Positions 1 through 14,001 of a DNA stretch of 64,000 nucleotides are shown piece by piece (positions within the stretch are counted from its first letter, which is position 1; each line of letters opens with the position of its first letter). Under the pieces are notes generated by a model. That model saw nothing but the letters and a program-made list of their open reading frames with translations. It made no database searches and was not told the origin of the DNA. Origin of the DNA: Strongylocentrotus purpuratus (taxonomy: Eukaryota > Echinodermata > Echinoidea > Camarodonta > Strongylocentrotidae); contig NW_022145611.1 in the NCBI RefSeq assembly GCF_000002235.5, positions 13,300,882 through 13,364,881 on the forward strand. Direction: 5' to 3'. The position numbers and the translations under genes are program-made.

Positions 1-1035
1 TTTTATTTTGCATAAATTATCATACAATCATGCATGCAAAACTGGAATAATTTGTGATCGATGTTTAATTGCTTTACAGCTAGCTCTGTCTAGCAATGAT
101 TGTGAATTTTGAACATGAAATCATTCATAGAACAAAATTGTTGTTGATGTTGTTCTTTTTGTTGTTGCTGAGGATGTTGTTCTTGGCCCTGATTATATAA
201 GTTCACAAAGACCGATAAATTATTCCGACAGCAATATCCGTGTTGGTCTAATTATGTCTACCGGTCTAGCCTTGCTTTTAAAATTCGAGACTGATAACAA
301 AATTCAGACTGCTATGTTATTACTGTTGTTGAACTGCTTTAAACCTAGATGTGTCTAGCCTTGATTATACATTGCATGAGGACTAGAATTATGCAAGAAG
401 CCATCTCTCTGGGTAAAATGTCACCGGTGCGCCAAACAGCGAGGTTCAGGTGGCCAGCACCCACGTACCTCATACCGTTGGTTCTCAAGAGAAGCTGATC
501 TTGCAAACAGCATGATTTCATGCGGCTACATTCCGTCCGATTACTCAGCCTCACATCGCGGTAATGGGCTTTAGCCCCGAACACACATTTACCGCGATCG
601 GATAATCTCCCAAACGACCCCGTTTGCCTCCACGGATGAATGTAAATGACGGCGCTATCCATCAGTGGAGGACCTAAATGTCTTGGCATATACTCCAAGC
701 CACTCTCTCGGGGGGGGGGGGGTATGCCTTAAGCACAGGCCGTAAGCACAGGCAGGTGCATATTTATAGGACCCACTTTAAAGGTGCTAGATTGCAAACA
801 CCACTACTTTACAGATCAAACTTCAGGTGCATCAGGGCTCCAGCGATGGAATCCCTGCCGAGTTAAACAATTGGCTGACTGGCTTCCTGATTCTCTTCTT
901 TAATAGAAACCCAACTTGCCAGAATAAAACAGACAATTTGTTAAGTATAAACACAAATTTCCTTTTGTTTATAATAAATGAGGCATATAAAAGTCAGTCT
1001 TGTTTAGATATATGATGATACATTGTATCCATAAG

Positions 1036-1189
1036 CAGGCACGTAGCCACGGGGGGTGGGGGGGGGGCACCCAAAAATTTCCAAGATCGATTGAACTTTT
1101 TTAGACCCCCTTTTTTTTTTTTTTTTACCTCTATTGATTACATGTATGTGCCCCCCCCCAAAAAAAAATCCAACTCTGGCTACGTGCTG
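1036..1189. mobile_element. Short hAT-type non-autonomous element (MITE)
   Basis: A 154-bp element begins CAGGCACGTAGCCA and ends TGGCTACGTGCTG, which are inverted copies of each other with one mismatch. It is flanked by 8-bp direct repeats TCCATAAG (1028-1035) and TCCATGAG (1190-1197) that differ at one base. An 8-bp target duplication and a terminal CAG are typical of the hAT superfamily. The interior is mostly G, T and C runs and encodes nothing. Confidence 0.72.
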
Positions 1190-2439
1190 TCCATGAGAGG
1201 TATATCAATATCACTTTTACCTAAATATATCCTTGAGTTATTTGCTCTATATCTTTCACAGCAGAGAGAAGATGGCATTGATGTTTAAAAATAGCAGGTC
1301 GGTCAAATATAGCATTCAACAAAGCTATCTACTTGAATCTGAATCCCCCCCTCCCCCCCCCCCCAAGAAAAAACACCATATTTTTCACAAGAACTCCCTT
1401 GATGAATTTTATGATACTGATTACATTTGGATCATTTTGATTTTTGTTTGTTTTTGTGAAGGCGAATAACACAGCACGTAATGGCAAATCAAGTGGACTT
1501 TTTGTCATGAGGTTGTGGGTTCAAAACACAATCTACTTCTCTCATTTCAGCTGCAGTTGTCTCTCTTGACCCATGAGCAGTAGATGGGCTAGAATGCTCA
1601 AAGCACTACATGGCAGCTCTGTTCAAGCCTGAATATGTTTTTTATATTGCATGTATTTCATCAACTCAGAATAAAGGCAGCACAACAACACTATTGATTA
1701 TATTACTTGTATGGATCAGATCGTCTGAAAAAACAATTTTAAGTGTGACCGTTTAAAGTGTGACCGGGAAGATGAGACTGCGTTTTTCCCCCAGAACTAA
1801 ATGCACTTGAAGAAAGTGCTCCTTAAATCCCATGCATTATACAATTGAAAATTCATGAAATGCTCTCCGCCCCTGGTCTGTAGAGTGCTTGTACCTTGAG
1901 CCTCCAAGGCTCATTCACACAGGAACTTTTAAACCACCTTTTAAAAAAAAAGGTGTAACAAAACTTCATGTAAAATGGAATCCTGGGTCTATATTTGGGG
2001 GTAAAAAATATACCTCTGTACCACAATGGCCCAAATGCATACCTACTGTTATGAATGTCATATTGGGCTGAGATACGAAGCACATGACAGTGCTCATCTT
2101 AATTGAATTTGCTGGGCTAGTTGTTAAAAGTGTTTTAGAATGTAACGTCTGAACTGGGCGTTACAATATGAGCAATGGAATGCATGGCAGGTGCATACCC
2201 TCTTCATTGCTAGGCACTGGGCGAGGTGTTAAGTAGGCATTAAACACCACCATCGAGATGAGATGGAGTCTGGATGCAGGCTCTATGCACTCATCCTGGC
2301 CGTATCATGGAAGCCATGTTCTGGTCAGCTGGTTCGTGCTTGATCATTAAACGTTAATGTTGTCGTGCCTGGAGCTCATATTTGCAGGGTGTACATTGTA
2401 GATACAAGGGCGATGTTTGGACATGGAATGGAGAAGGAA

Positions 2440-2484
2440 TGGAGAAGGAAAGGAGAGAGAGAGAGGAGAGGAGAGAGAGAGAGG

Positions 2485-2528
<44 letters not shown>

Positions 2529-2640
2529 AAAGAGGAAAGAATAGGAGAGAGAGAGAGAGAGAGAGAAAGAAGGGGAGAAGATAAAAAGACAAGTTGGTGA
2601 TACACCAGGAAATAACTCAAGAGAGAGAGAGAGGTAGAAA
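2440..2640. repeat. GA/GGAGA microsatellite
   Basis: Imperfect (GA)n and GGAGA repeats run for about 200 bp on the plus strand. The apparent open frames here, rich in Arg/Glu on one strand and Ser/Leu on the other, are products of the repeat. Confidence 0.9.
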
Positions 2641-5600
2641 AGGAGAAAATAGAGTACACGAAAGCAAATACACTCATGACACGACAGACAGATAGAAACA
2701 AATCAACCAGAATATGGAAGAGAATTGGAATGAGTAGTTGAGTACCAATATCAAAATGCCAGATCTATAAAGCAAAGTTCTATAAAAGCAGATGGGATGC
2801 ATTTGCAGGGATTTCATTATACACATATTGTACTACTAAATAAGGTATTTATAAATTATACCTTTCGTGACATACTTCTCACAAACCTTTTAAAATGTAC
2901 TTACTTATAAACATTAATTTCATATATTTCACAAACACTCAAGTCTAAAATGCCAGAGATTCTACACAAGGATGCCTAAAAAAAAGCTTGAATTATAGTC
3001 GGATGAAAACACACCACCAGAAATGAGCTCATACTCGGTCAGGGAATCTTCAGTCAGGAAATTGCCTGAAAAACTGGCATCTCCAAATTGAATTACACAG
3101 CAATGTGCACTTGATTTTTCACATGTACTGTTAAGCCTTTCTTTCTGTATACAATACATGGTTGCTACACTACCTGTTCCCTGTAAATATATATAAAGAA
3201 TGTATATGACATCTGCTCAGAGCCCTTCTGGGTCCAGACGATCATTCCTTTTATGCATTGTTGAGTGTACAGAACAACAAAACTAAAGAACACCAAATTT
3301 GTGCCTGTATTTTCAATAGACACATATACCGGTAAGTAAATACTATGGATGTGGTCTTTCAATCTTTATTGGAGGAAAAATACATCAAAATGTAGGAAAA
3401 ACAACAATTATATGAACCCAGCGCAATACCGAACATAAGTGCACCACTTGGCTTGCAACACATGTCTGTGTACTTCACAAATTTCACATTTTGATGACTC
3501 TCATGAATGCCGTGCATCAAGGGATAGCTGACACATGCGTATCATGCAGCATCAGAGCATGAACATGAATTTCAATTGGACATGCATGTACGTCATGAAC
3601 ATTGTCTGTGAAGGTAAGTGACCCTCTGAAACTCAGAGTGTCCTACCACTATGGACCTTGTAGCAGATTAGCCTTGTGCTGAACAAGTTATCCAATAAAG
3701 TCTATGACTAACAAATGTCTCTTTCACTACATTTATTTAGAAGAGGGATGCTTTGGGTAGAAAACAAAGGAAGAGCTCTCTAAACAACTAAAACATTATG
3801 ACCTCATCGCCAATGAGAAATTCCCATTGTCAATAGTGCTCTAAACTTTCTACAATCCCTTACTTTCTTGTTCCTCGTCTGTTTTTTCTGCACTTTCACT
3901 AATACAGTTTATTATTTTGCTTCTACATTCATTCCAGCAAACTTTCTATGAAGGAATGATTATGCTTATACAACCGCTCCATCAAAGGGTACATATTTAG
4001 AAGAAACTGTCATAAATTTTATAGCATTTCATTTACAGCCCTGCGGGATTCATTTTCTAGTCTCCAGCATCGGTCTCCCATCTAAATCTCCCACGAACAC
4101 GACAAGACACATCAATTTCCCCCCTCTCCTTCCCCTTCACACGTCCCATGCAGCATGTTCATAAATCATACACGGAATCTTGCCATTGGCGAGATCAAGA
4201 TCGCTCTTCCCCCGAACAACCTATTTATTAATATTGAACCACGAGGTGAGCTTGTTTGCACTACAAAGGACAAGCACCTTGCCGAAGCACACAAAACAGG
4301 TAATATCTTCATGTGGTAGACCGTCAATCAGAAGAGCCGATAGATGTTTGGACGTTTGGACCAGAGGCAACTCCAGAATATTGCACAAGGTGAGGGCCCC
4401 ATTCCCAAAATAGAAAAAGTTAAATTAAAATGATATGAAGCAGAAAGAAGGATGTGTAATCACTAAAAAAAGGTCTCTGAAAAGCAAAACATAAAATGGG
4501 GGGAGGGGGTTCTAGATCCCTATGACCCCACCCCCTCTGTATCTACCATCATAGACAAACATTATTCCCAGGTATTGGAGGCAATCGTGGAGAATATTCT
4601 GTCCACCAAGACTAGAAATGTAAATAACTGGACAAGTTGAAGAGGACTGGTGATATTTCAGGCCCCCCCCCCCCCACCCAACAAAGATTATTGGTCAAAT
4701 TCATCTTGTTGGTTGGCTGTAGTAATGCACCTTTAAATTCTGTGCCAGAGGCGATATTTGAATACTGTTTCTCGTTCTTTTTATTCTTTTGTTGCCTAAA
4801 TTTATTATCATTATTAACACTACATATTTCAACATTCTTGTGTATTAATCATTTTATAACCTTTTAATTTGACCTTTCCCTATTGCAAGATACACGATCA
4901 TGATGGAGCTTTCTGTATTTTACTCGAGGCAGAACTATTGTGCTTTTTATTTTATTTCTTTTCAAAAAACATACAGGCATACCGAAGACTACAAAGTTTC
5001 GTTAAAATTACATGTTCACAAGTTAGGGGTATAAGTCGGCTTGTGTGTAGATATAAAGGTCAATTATCCTTTCAAATGTTAATAATTGTTGGGAAAATTG
5101 CAATCGACTACATTCTGTACACACTCTAAAGACCATGAGTCCCATTCACTTGCGCTCTCTCAAATGATTCCTGGGCCGGTACTCAATTCAATACCTATGT
5201 CAAAAACATGGGTAACATTTTAATTAGTTTTTTGGCTTAAATAAATTACTAAGCCATCTTTGACATTCAGTTAGTTTTTGCCTGATTAATTTACCCTAGA
5301 TTTAGGACAGCTTCCTAGCAGACTTCAGCCAATTATTTGACGGCCTTGATCAGCATGCAATTGGTTTTCATATGCAGTTATCATTAGCTGCACATTATTA
5401 TTATATTAGCGCACATTTTAAACAATGCAATGCTTTGATTGAGCATTATTTTGGATTGACAATACGTCACAACAATAATCGGTAGGTAGTTTACTTTAGA
5501 GTCAGCTTACTAAAGTAAAATGCTCAGATATGGTCTGAACACGATTTAAGGCATACTACTTGGCCAAGCAAAATGCTTTAGTAAAATACTCACTTACCAC

Positions 5601-8354
5601 CCTGTACATGTAATCCCCGTAATGAACTAAATATGGACCCAGGTGTATAGCTTTCATTTTGTCCATTACAAGTTTTTTTTTCTCAGTCCAATGACATAAA
5701 CAAAAAAATCCACTTTGCTAAATTCAAAGTACATTGTTCCTGATGTGGCATAAATTACTGCATAGTGTGTACAATGTAGGTACAGCAGTTAATAATGTAC
5801 TCACTTACTTGACCAAAACTCGTTAGCTACAAATATTAATTAGAAGACGAAAAGTCCCCAATGTATAATCAAATATTTATCTCTGAAATTGCTGGATGGA
5901 TGAAAATGTTTGCTCAGCTAATGCACAGGTACATGATATATACAGGCTAGGTAAAGTTTACCTGGTTAAATATTTTTATCAGTTTTCACACAAAAATTTA
6001 ATAAGTTAAAAATCAAATGTTAATATCAATTGAGAAAAATAAACTGTACACAATGCTATTTACCTCCATAAAATGTATTAAAATGAAGAAGAAAAAAAAA
6101 ATCAGTTTTATTTTTAAAAAGACAATTGTAGGAAGGAGGATGACGCAATATTGCTCATTAGTTTGTGCATGGCCCTAGGGTTTCAAGAAAGAGGTCTGTA
6201 TGACGGTGATGAGCATCGCATGACGGGGTAATATCTATTTTCTATCATATTTTTATAGTTATCTTGTTTCTATATTTTTTATAGAAAAGTATATTTCTAA
6301 ATTTAGTTAAGTTAAAACTTGTGGTCCATCTCCTTGAATATTACATTACAGAAAATACTGACAAACAGGCAATTGATAAAAACACGGGATCCAAAGCCTA
6401 GAAATTGTTAATCTCCCTTAGTACTGTACCAAATAATATAATTTTGCTCAATAAAAGATCAATACTAGGAAAAAAAATCTATTTCAAGGTTCCTGCATCA
6501 TCCAGATCCCTATGTTTGATCAAAATAGATATTATTGCCAAAGCAAACAATATTATTTTTGTAATCCAGGAATATAATAACAAATATGACAATAATAATG
6601 ATATACGGTAAAACCTTGATATCAAATCATTAATTCTTTTATCACAGCAACAAAAATGACATAGATGCACAGTAATTCCTCTTAAATTAAAATGTAATTA
6701 GTTTCTGCAATCGAACAAGGATTTGAATGATAGGATCACAGCACAGAAAGTAATTTCCTTTGAACTAGTTACCTTGAAAAAAAAGGCAAATACCCAACAA
6801 ACATGTGATGTTGTTGTTGAAATACGGATTCATCTTGAAATCCCTTGTTGTTTTTTGGTAAGCGAGGCCGACGTTAATTTTGTGTCGCCTGAAAATGATT
6901 TTATGCACCCTCGGATGCCTCACTCCCTCCCATTCAGTATGGAGTAAAACAAATAAAAATCGAGATTGATTTAAAGCTGATGCAATTAAATAGCCCAGGG
7001 CAGGGCAGGGTCGAGGAGGAAAGAGCTGGTGTGATTGCATTGTGCGATGATTGGAGGGTATTAGATTAGCGAGCAGACAGTGCGTGGGACACTGGCCCGT
7101 CCTCATTAAATAGAGTTTATCATATTCTGAGACAACGGTATGAAAATTGCTCGCTCTCATACCTGGGTGCACAATATGCATGATCTTTACTCGCGAAGGT
7201 ATTGGTTGAGTGGATCCAATTATGTGAAAGAATTGAGAAAATGGCATAAAATGGGTCTCTGCGCCATTTCTAGTGAGAGGAATATGTCACTGGCCTTTAT
7301 ACAGGTCCATGCAGGTCAATGATAAAATTTGGATGCACTTAGTAGATGAACTTCATCATTAATTTGTATAATGGAGGCACTGACTCTTTTATGACTCTTT
7401 TACAATTAAAAAGGGTTGCCTTTGTATTTCTTTATTAAAATGCTCCATTATAAAACTGTCTTCAGAAGCAATTGTAAATTTATCTAATTGGGTGAGGTAT
7501 TAATTGGCCTGAAAAAAACACTGTAAACTGAATGAATGCCTCAAGAAATTTTTATTACTCATTGGAAACTTTAATTGTATAAATGTTCAATTATTCAAAT
7601 TCTTTTCAATTAATCAATGATTTTCTATTACGGTGCATACATAGCGTGTGGTTTTAATTGAAAGAGTTGATAAAGAAAATCTAGAAATCATATCCAATTT
7701 CCAGATTTTCCTTGGCTCTTCATACTGATTACTGAAAGGATGTAGTATATTTAATGTTTATCATATCTTTCATTCAAAAGATATAAAAGAAAGGGAGCTT
7801 AAAGAGCATACAGAGGCAAAGATTAATAAATCATCTTCATGAGTTTTCAAAATGCATCTACCTTTAGCCTGGCAAAGTACGCTTTTCAGTAATTATGAGG
7901 ATGCCTGAATAAGCACATCCTCCACCAGTATAAAGGTGTGTGTCCTTGGGCGAATCACCCTTTTTCTCTCAGCCTCGCTGCGCCCAATGTTTGGTCACTC
8001 ATGCAAACAATGTAAGGTGTCATACTCCATCAAACATTGCAGTCTGCTGACATTGGATACAGAGCGGCAGGACTTGGTGATGCAATTCACAGCACTACAC
8101 CTTATGCGTTATTGCATTTATCTATCTTAGTAACAAAGTAAACACCGTTAGTTTGTTAGGACAATTATTACTCAAAGAACTGATGTAGTACAAACACATA
8201 TCACTTTCAACACCTTGCCGGTGTTTTATTTTAATTTAACACCATCACAGTCTCCTTTTACCTTCTAGTTCTATTGACAATCATTTGACAATTTGCCTTC
8301 AGTATTGGTTTTAGTAACAGGGCTACACTGATGTCGATGGCAAACATTCTTCTA

Positions 8355-8490
8355 CACAGGATCTCATTCACGAACACCTGGGTTGACAGTGGCAAGTGTA
8401 AATAATGTCTTGCCAAAGGACATTAGTGCCATGGTGAGGATTTAACCATGTGATGTACAGTCTGCAAGTTCCACTAGACCATGGTACCAC
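8355..8490 (-). repeat. tRNA-derived SINE, minus strand, decayed
   Basis: Read on the minus strand, this has a degenerate tRNA-like head followed by GGCACTAATGTCCTTTGGC, the AAGACATTA block, and a CCCAGGTG block. The same body occurs in the better copies at 42722-43010 and 48401-48665. The B-box is poorly preserved and the right part of the element is missing, so this is an old or truncated copy. Confidence 0.65.
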
Positions 8491-8559
8491 TACATGATAT
8501 TTCTATCTGAAGATTCTTGCCCCTTCCCCCTTCCATTTTCACCAAAGCCAAGTTCACCT

Positions 8560-8975
8560 TGAACTATAGGCAGTGGAGTTCACTGATCTAAAACTCAAGA
8601 TCATGGACATATACGAGCAATGTGTTGTTGGAGCATCATGGTATACAATGAATACCATGAATACTCAGTCATAAGTACAATATCATACATCCAATGTAAA
8701 GAAAACTAGCAAAAGAACTCCCTCATCTCCTTCTAGTTGGCAACTTCTTGAAAGGCATCAAAGATTATCTACTGTCCTGTAGGTTAGGTTCCGGAGTAAG
8801 GCAGTGAGGGTCACCGGTTACATTCAAGATCATGGACATACAAGCAATGTGTTGTTGAAGCACTACGATATGCAATGAATATCAAGAAAACCCAGTCACA
8901 AGAACAAAATCACACACCCAATAGAAGGAAAACTAGCAAAAGAGCCCCCTCTTTCTCCTGTTATTTGAGCACCTC
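8560..8975. repeat. Left part of a ~235-bp tandem repeat
   Basis: Units begin near TCAAGATCATGGACAT and contain GTGTTGTTGGAGCA, an AACTAGCAAAAGA block and GGTTAGGTTCCGGAGTAAGG. Unit anchors lie at about 8595 and 8824 here, and at 14323, 14515 and 14753 on the other side of the inserted transposon. Removing the insertion (8980-14238 plus one TTAA) leaves 236 bp between the anchors at 8824 and 14323, which matches the unit length. Confidence 0.85.
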
Positions 8976-10535
8976 TTAAAGGACAAGTCCACTCGGCTAA
9001 AAAGGTTTAATGATTAGATAGACAAAAATCTAAAAAGCCCAAATATAACTTGGTCTTGGAAAATGGAGCTCGGACTTATTTTTAATTAATTGTTTTAATG
9101 AGCAAAGAACAAGTTAGTGATCGAGCCGGTTCTCCCCCACAATGCATCGCGCGACATTTTTTGTGACGTAGGGTCCTCACAACACAGAGCTAGAGCTAGA
9201 GCTAGAGACGATGCCCATTCGCGAACGCGAACCAGTCAGACCGCAGCGCTCGCCAAATCGCACGTATTTACTCAAGTCGTATGCACGTTTTTGCTCCTCA
9301 TGAATACGTAATAAGCAAAAACATGGCACAGTTCTCATCTTTCTGCTATGCTCAGGATTCATTTAATAACATTGAATTCGTCATGAATATTGAGCCAGAA
9401 CTATAAACATTATAAAGTACTATTCAATAAATAGTGAGTGAAGTTTGAAAATGTGAAAAAAACACCAAATAAAACTTGCAAAAAAAAATATTTGAAGAGT
9501 CGGATATACATGTTAAATAACCATTTTTATTGGGGGTGCGTCTCGCTGAATTTTGGCTTACCACATAATGTAGATATTTTCCTAACATAATATTATACTT
9601 CCTGTCAATGTTTGTCTCAATACCAGTCAGGAACTAGCAAAGTAGTAGCTGATGCATAATAGACTTCGGCGGAAAATACGACATGGCCGATCGACGAGCG
9701 TTTCGCATCGAGATCAACCGGGGGATACCACGTTATATATAACTCTGCGTCGATTCGCGGTCCAACCAGTCTGCGCGCTATACGTGATCACGCACGGAAG
9801 ATAGACGAAGATTAAGGATATTCATGAATTACTCTCGTGTGCGTAACCCCCGGTCGTAGAGGCTTTGCATTGCCCCACATACTTATTATTGTGTACGATA
9901 TTCATGCGCTACATACTTGTAGAAGTGAACGGAAAGTACAAAATGGACACAGATACGCACACAAGTACAATCAAGTACAATATAGAATACCAGCTCTAGG
10001 GACAGAAGAGGGGATTTAAGTGTCTATATAGGCTATTTTTGGCCAGGCTTTGATATCATTTTAACAAAGAAGACACATTATTTGTATGAAATGTATGTTT
10101 GTGTAAATACAAACTTCTTTCTTTTTTTTTTTGGGGGGGGGGCAATGTGATTTAAAATTGAAAATATGATTGTTCCCATCCCTGCTAATAATTTCATGGT
10201 TGTAAAAGTTCTGAAATGTGTTTTTATATTTGTAAACCATGAGCTAATGAGAAGAGCCTTAAACAGGAATTTCTTTTGGTAATTCCCAGACATTTGAGGA
10301 TGGTAATATTTTATTTCATAGTTCTTTTGTCAATTGTGTTACTCCAGTTCATGTGTATTCCTGGAAATAAAATATTACAAAATTCTTTCCCTTATTCTTT
10401 TTCCTGTTTGATTTTGTTTTAAAGTGACCCGCGGAATATATATATCTGAAAATTTATTTTCGGGGTTTGTTTGACCCTCGGATAGAAATATTAGTGTGCG
10501 GTGGGCTGAAGGGCTCAAATATAACTTGAAGAATT

Positions 10536-11125
10536 CTAATTTTCATCTTCAACATCATTATCACAATCGTCATCGCCATCACAATCATTATCATCATCAC
10601 CATAGCCATCATCGCCGTCACCACCTACATCATCATCACCACCATAAGCATTGCAATCACAACCATCATCGTCATCATCATGATCATCATCTCCATCATC
10701 ATAATCACCGTCATCATCATCGCCATTATCATAACCATGATCATTATCGCCATAATAATCACCGTCATCATTGCCATCACGAATCACGATCGCCATCACG
10801 AATCACGATCATCACCACCACCGACATCACCATTAATTGCCATCATCACAACCAACCGTAACGACCAGCATTGCCATCATAATCACCCTCATCATCACCA
10901 CCATCAGCATTGCCATCAAGATCATCTTCGCCATCATCACTATAATCATCGTCATCATGATCGCCATTACCACTGACATCATCACCGTTGCCATCATCAT
11001 AATCACCGTCATCATTATCATCATCACCATAGCCATCATGATCAATCACCTTCACCACTGACATCATCACCATCATCTCCACCGTCTCCATCACCACCAT
11101 CACAATCACCATCACCAACGTATCA
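10536..11125. repeat. CAT/CATCAC-type microsatellite, ~590 bp
   Basis: Interrupted trinucleotide repeats (CAT, CAC, CGT, ATC units) run for about 590 bp inside the Kolobok-like element. They create histidine-rich, isoleucine-rich and aspartate-rich open frames in several frames on both strands. These are not treated as genes. Confidence 0.93.
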
Positions 11126-13642
11126 AAAAATGTCAATGCTTGACTATTTATATTATGTTTACCCTGTGTAGGTACTATTTCTGGATGAAATACAAATCTG
11201 CAAAAAATATCCTTAAAAAAAAAAAATTGTTTTTCTTTTGTGGGGGGCTATTATTTAACAGGTCTGTGTAATTTACATTCTTTAATCAAAATTCATGCTA
11301 ACTAACCCAGAAGAAAACCAGCTCTGGTTTCTTCTGAATAGCCTAGTAAACAGACAACGGTTAAACAAAAAATGTATTATTTAACACTACTTCTAATAAT
11401 AAATGCGATAGGACTAGGAATAAAATTTGCATTTTATAATATTTATATTTTATTTATGAACTGACTTTGACATTTATATTGAGACCATCACACGCATAAA
11501 ATGTGTCGCTGAGAATAAAAGTATTATTAGAGTTCAATATTGTTAAATTGTATAAAGGTGACAGTTCTTCTTTCTTCTTCCTCGGTAAATGCTACTTCAT
11601 ACAAGGAAGATTGATGTCTGTCAATGTCCCGCAAGCTTCGATGGTTGAGTGCGTCTGTCAGAAAAACAACAACAAATGATTGTTGTTCAGTCATGTTTCT
11701 ATTAATATAATAAATGCTTTGTTCGTGTGAAGCTCTGGAATCCCACCTTGGAACTTTGGGAGTATCAGAGATTTTTGTTTTATTGAAAGGATTAAGCTGA
11801 ACAAAATCCTTCTCGTCCTTCTCCCAAACTCCCCGTTCAAGATTGTTTGTTGCAACGTGAAGCATAACTGCTGATGAGTCTTCAAATTAATAACCATTAA
11901 AATGAACAAAGGCCTGGAGTCCACTCAGTCCAGCAAATGTTGATCCAGGAATGCAATGGAGACTGATGTGTGATGTCTGTCAAAGTCCCGCAAGCTTCGA
12001 TGGTCAAGTGCGTCTGTCAGAAAAACAACAACAAATGATAAGAAGAATAAAATGGCTTAGTTCAATGTATGGGGATTTGAAAAGAACTTATCAAAGTAGC
12101 TAGCCATTTATGGTAGCCAAAACTGGCTTGCTTTCAAATTTATTTTTAAATGAAAACAAGTTACAGGTGTCAGATTCATGAAGTTTTCCCTTCATTTTTC
12201 AAGATGTGCACAAGTTCTAAAATGTAAGTGTTTAACTTCGGCTTTTTGTTTTAATTCTGCTCTGTTCATAATCATAATATATACAACTCGCACAAGGAAT
12301 TGTTGCTTATTTCTGTGGCTGGCTGTAAGGTTTGAGTTGACCAGAAGGCAGAACCAAAGTTTGAGAATATTAAAATAATAAAATTAATTATCCTGTAATT
12401 TGTCATTCTAATATCCAGCTCAGCTCAGCTAAGGATTCCAGTTCTTTACAATTCGACCACAGTTATCAAACCCCTTCATTACTTGTCTTAACATGTTTAA
12501 ACCCTTGTAAATATACATTTAAAACATATCATTTGTTCTAGATTTATAATAAATAGCAATGACTAATGAGCAGTCAGTGTCAGCAGTCGATTTATTTACA
12601 TTGCTGTCGATTTGCGACAACAAAAACTAAAAAGCTGACACAAATAAATACACTTGGGACTACTGTATGCACCACACAATGGAACAGCGACACACAAGAA
12701 ACCCCGCCATTTCTGACTAAAAGGCCGTAGCCATAGCAATTTCCTGCGGTTTCGAATCATTTTCCGTCTAGTTCCGGTAGATTTCCAAAATATAGCCCAA
12801 TAATTTGGGCAAAATGTCTATGAAGTACATTATTATTTTTAAATATAGATTCTGAAAGACATTATTTGTGTTTAATGTTTTTCAAATAAGTTCATCCCTA
12901 ACTGTAGTGTACTGAACAACAGTACATAAACTTGTGCATTTAGGGATTAGCTTCTTTGAAGAACACTGAACACAAATATTGTTGATTCTTGTGTCATGTT
13001 CATAGTGATTAGTGAATGTGATATTATGTGAAATGGAATCATTTAAACTGGAGGTGAAATAATTAATAATGCATGCAAATAAAATAAACACTCGTCGCCA
13101 AAAATAGATGACTAATTGACAGTTGACTTAAAGCTTGTCTTCCAAAGATCAGACATACATCCAAACCAAATATTTTCATCATCTTTGTCATCATTAACAC
13201 GGTCCTTATTTATTACTAATAATATCATTAATGTTTCAGGTTATTATTACATCTACAGACAGTATTCCACAGAAGTAAGTACACCCTCACAAATAATTTG
13301 CGCTTTAGTCTGGAAAACATCTACAATGTATCTCAGGAAAGCTAGTATTTTGTCATCTGTCATCTGTTTTGTCATATTTACCACAGCGCTACTAAGGTCA
13401 ACCTATAATTTAGACGAGTGTAAATGATCATTTCTGGCGCATTGTTTGTACCGGTAGGTTACTAGCAGCAACATGCACATGGCACGGCCGCACGCATAGA
13501 CCTACGACGCTGTAGATCTACGCCTGAGCGGCCCGGGCACGCAGGCATCGCGTACGATACGGTTACTGAATGAAGCCAAGATCTACGTTTGTGGATGTAC
13601 TTTTTAATTGTTTACTTCATCATATTTTTGTAAGAACATTAC

Positions 13643-14001
13643 CTTTTGACGCTCAGACTCTTCCCGACGTCGTGTTGTTGATTTCCTCTTGGATGGTGGT
13701 TGAGGACGGTGGAAGAAGATGGTAGGAATGGCATCGGGTTTTAGTAGTAGTTTCATTCGGGCCTCGTACTTCATCACCTTCGCCCGAATTCCTGAAAACA
13801 ATCAGCCTCGAAGTGGTCCTCGCAAACGACTCTATTTTTGCTAAATTGATATGTCCGTATATTAAACTTGTTCGTCCCAATATTGTTCAACCACTGAGAA
13901 CATCTCTCCCTGTCTTGCAATGGGTTTGGGATGCTAAAGAAACTTTTTTTACTCCCATACCCTGGCCGATTGGAACACCCGTACGCCTGGCACAGCGGCA
14001 T
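13643..14001 (-). CDS. THAP-domain protein fragment of the Kolobok-like element (frameshifted)
   Basis: The frame starts with ATG at 14001 and shows the C2CH zinc-finger pattern of THAP domains: MPLCQAYGCSN at the start, a W in the middle (QWLNN), CEDHFEADCF near residues 60-69, and then KLLLKPDAIPTIF. THAP domains bind DNA and occur in P-element and Kolobok transposases. The DCF part and the AIPTIF part are in different frames, joined near 13780. A single missing base would explain this, although an intron cannot be excluded. After AIPTIF comes a basic stretch (SKRKSTTRRR) and a possible donor AAG|GTAATG at 13642. I see no catalytic domain beyond it. It lies inside TIRs, so it belongs to the element rather than to a host THAP gene. 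Confidence 0.75.

Larger units (their letters stand above)
1..8354. other. Left flank: probable GALNT2 intron, no exon found
   Basis: This stretch lies downstream of the last GALNT2 exon seen and is probably a long intron of that gene. I searched the minus strand for the next conserved GALNT2 segments (the KVRVLRN-like, DSHCE-like and WGGENLE-like motifs) and saw none. It holds a short hAT-type element (1036-1189), a GA-rich microsatellite (about 2440-2640) and several poly-C/poly-G tracts. A GC-richer block at about 420-700 carries an open minus-strand frame of 117 codons with no family I recognise. From about 2700 to 8340 I see only AT-rich unique-looking DNA. Confidence 0.5.

Noticed and set aside
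1490-1660. Possible degenerate SINE with GTGGGTTCAAAAC
   Set aside because: Only a weak B-box-like word was seen and the conserved SINE body is absent.
10496-11136. Histidine-rich, isoleucine-rich and aspartate-rich open frames on both strands
   Set aside because: All follow from the CAT-type microsatellite; complementary frames are open together, which is expected of a trinucleotide repeat and not of a gene.
11527-11865. 112-codon minus-strand frame inside the Kolobok-like element
   Set aside because: No transposase motif was recognised; part of it (GACAGACGCACT to GACATTGACAG region) recurs at about 11970-12030 as a short direct repeat without an open frame, so coding is unlikely.
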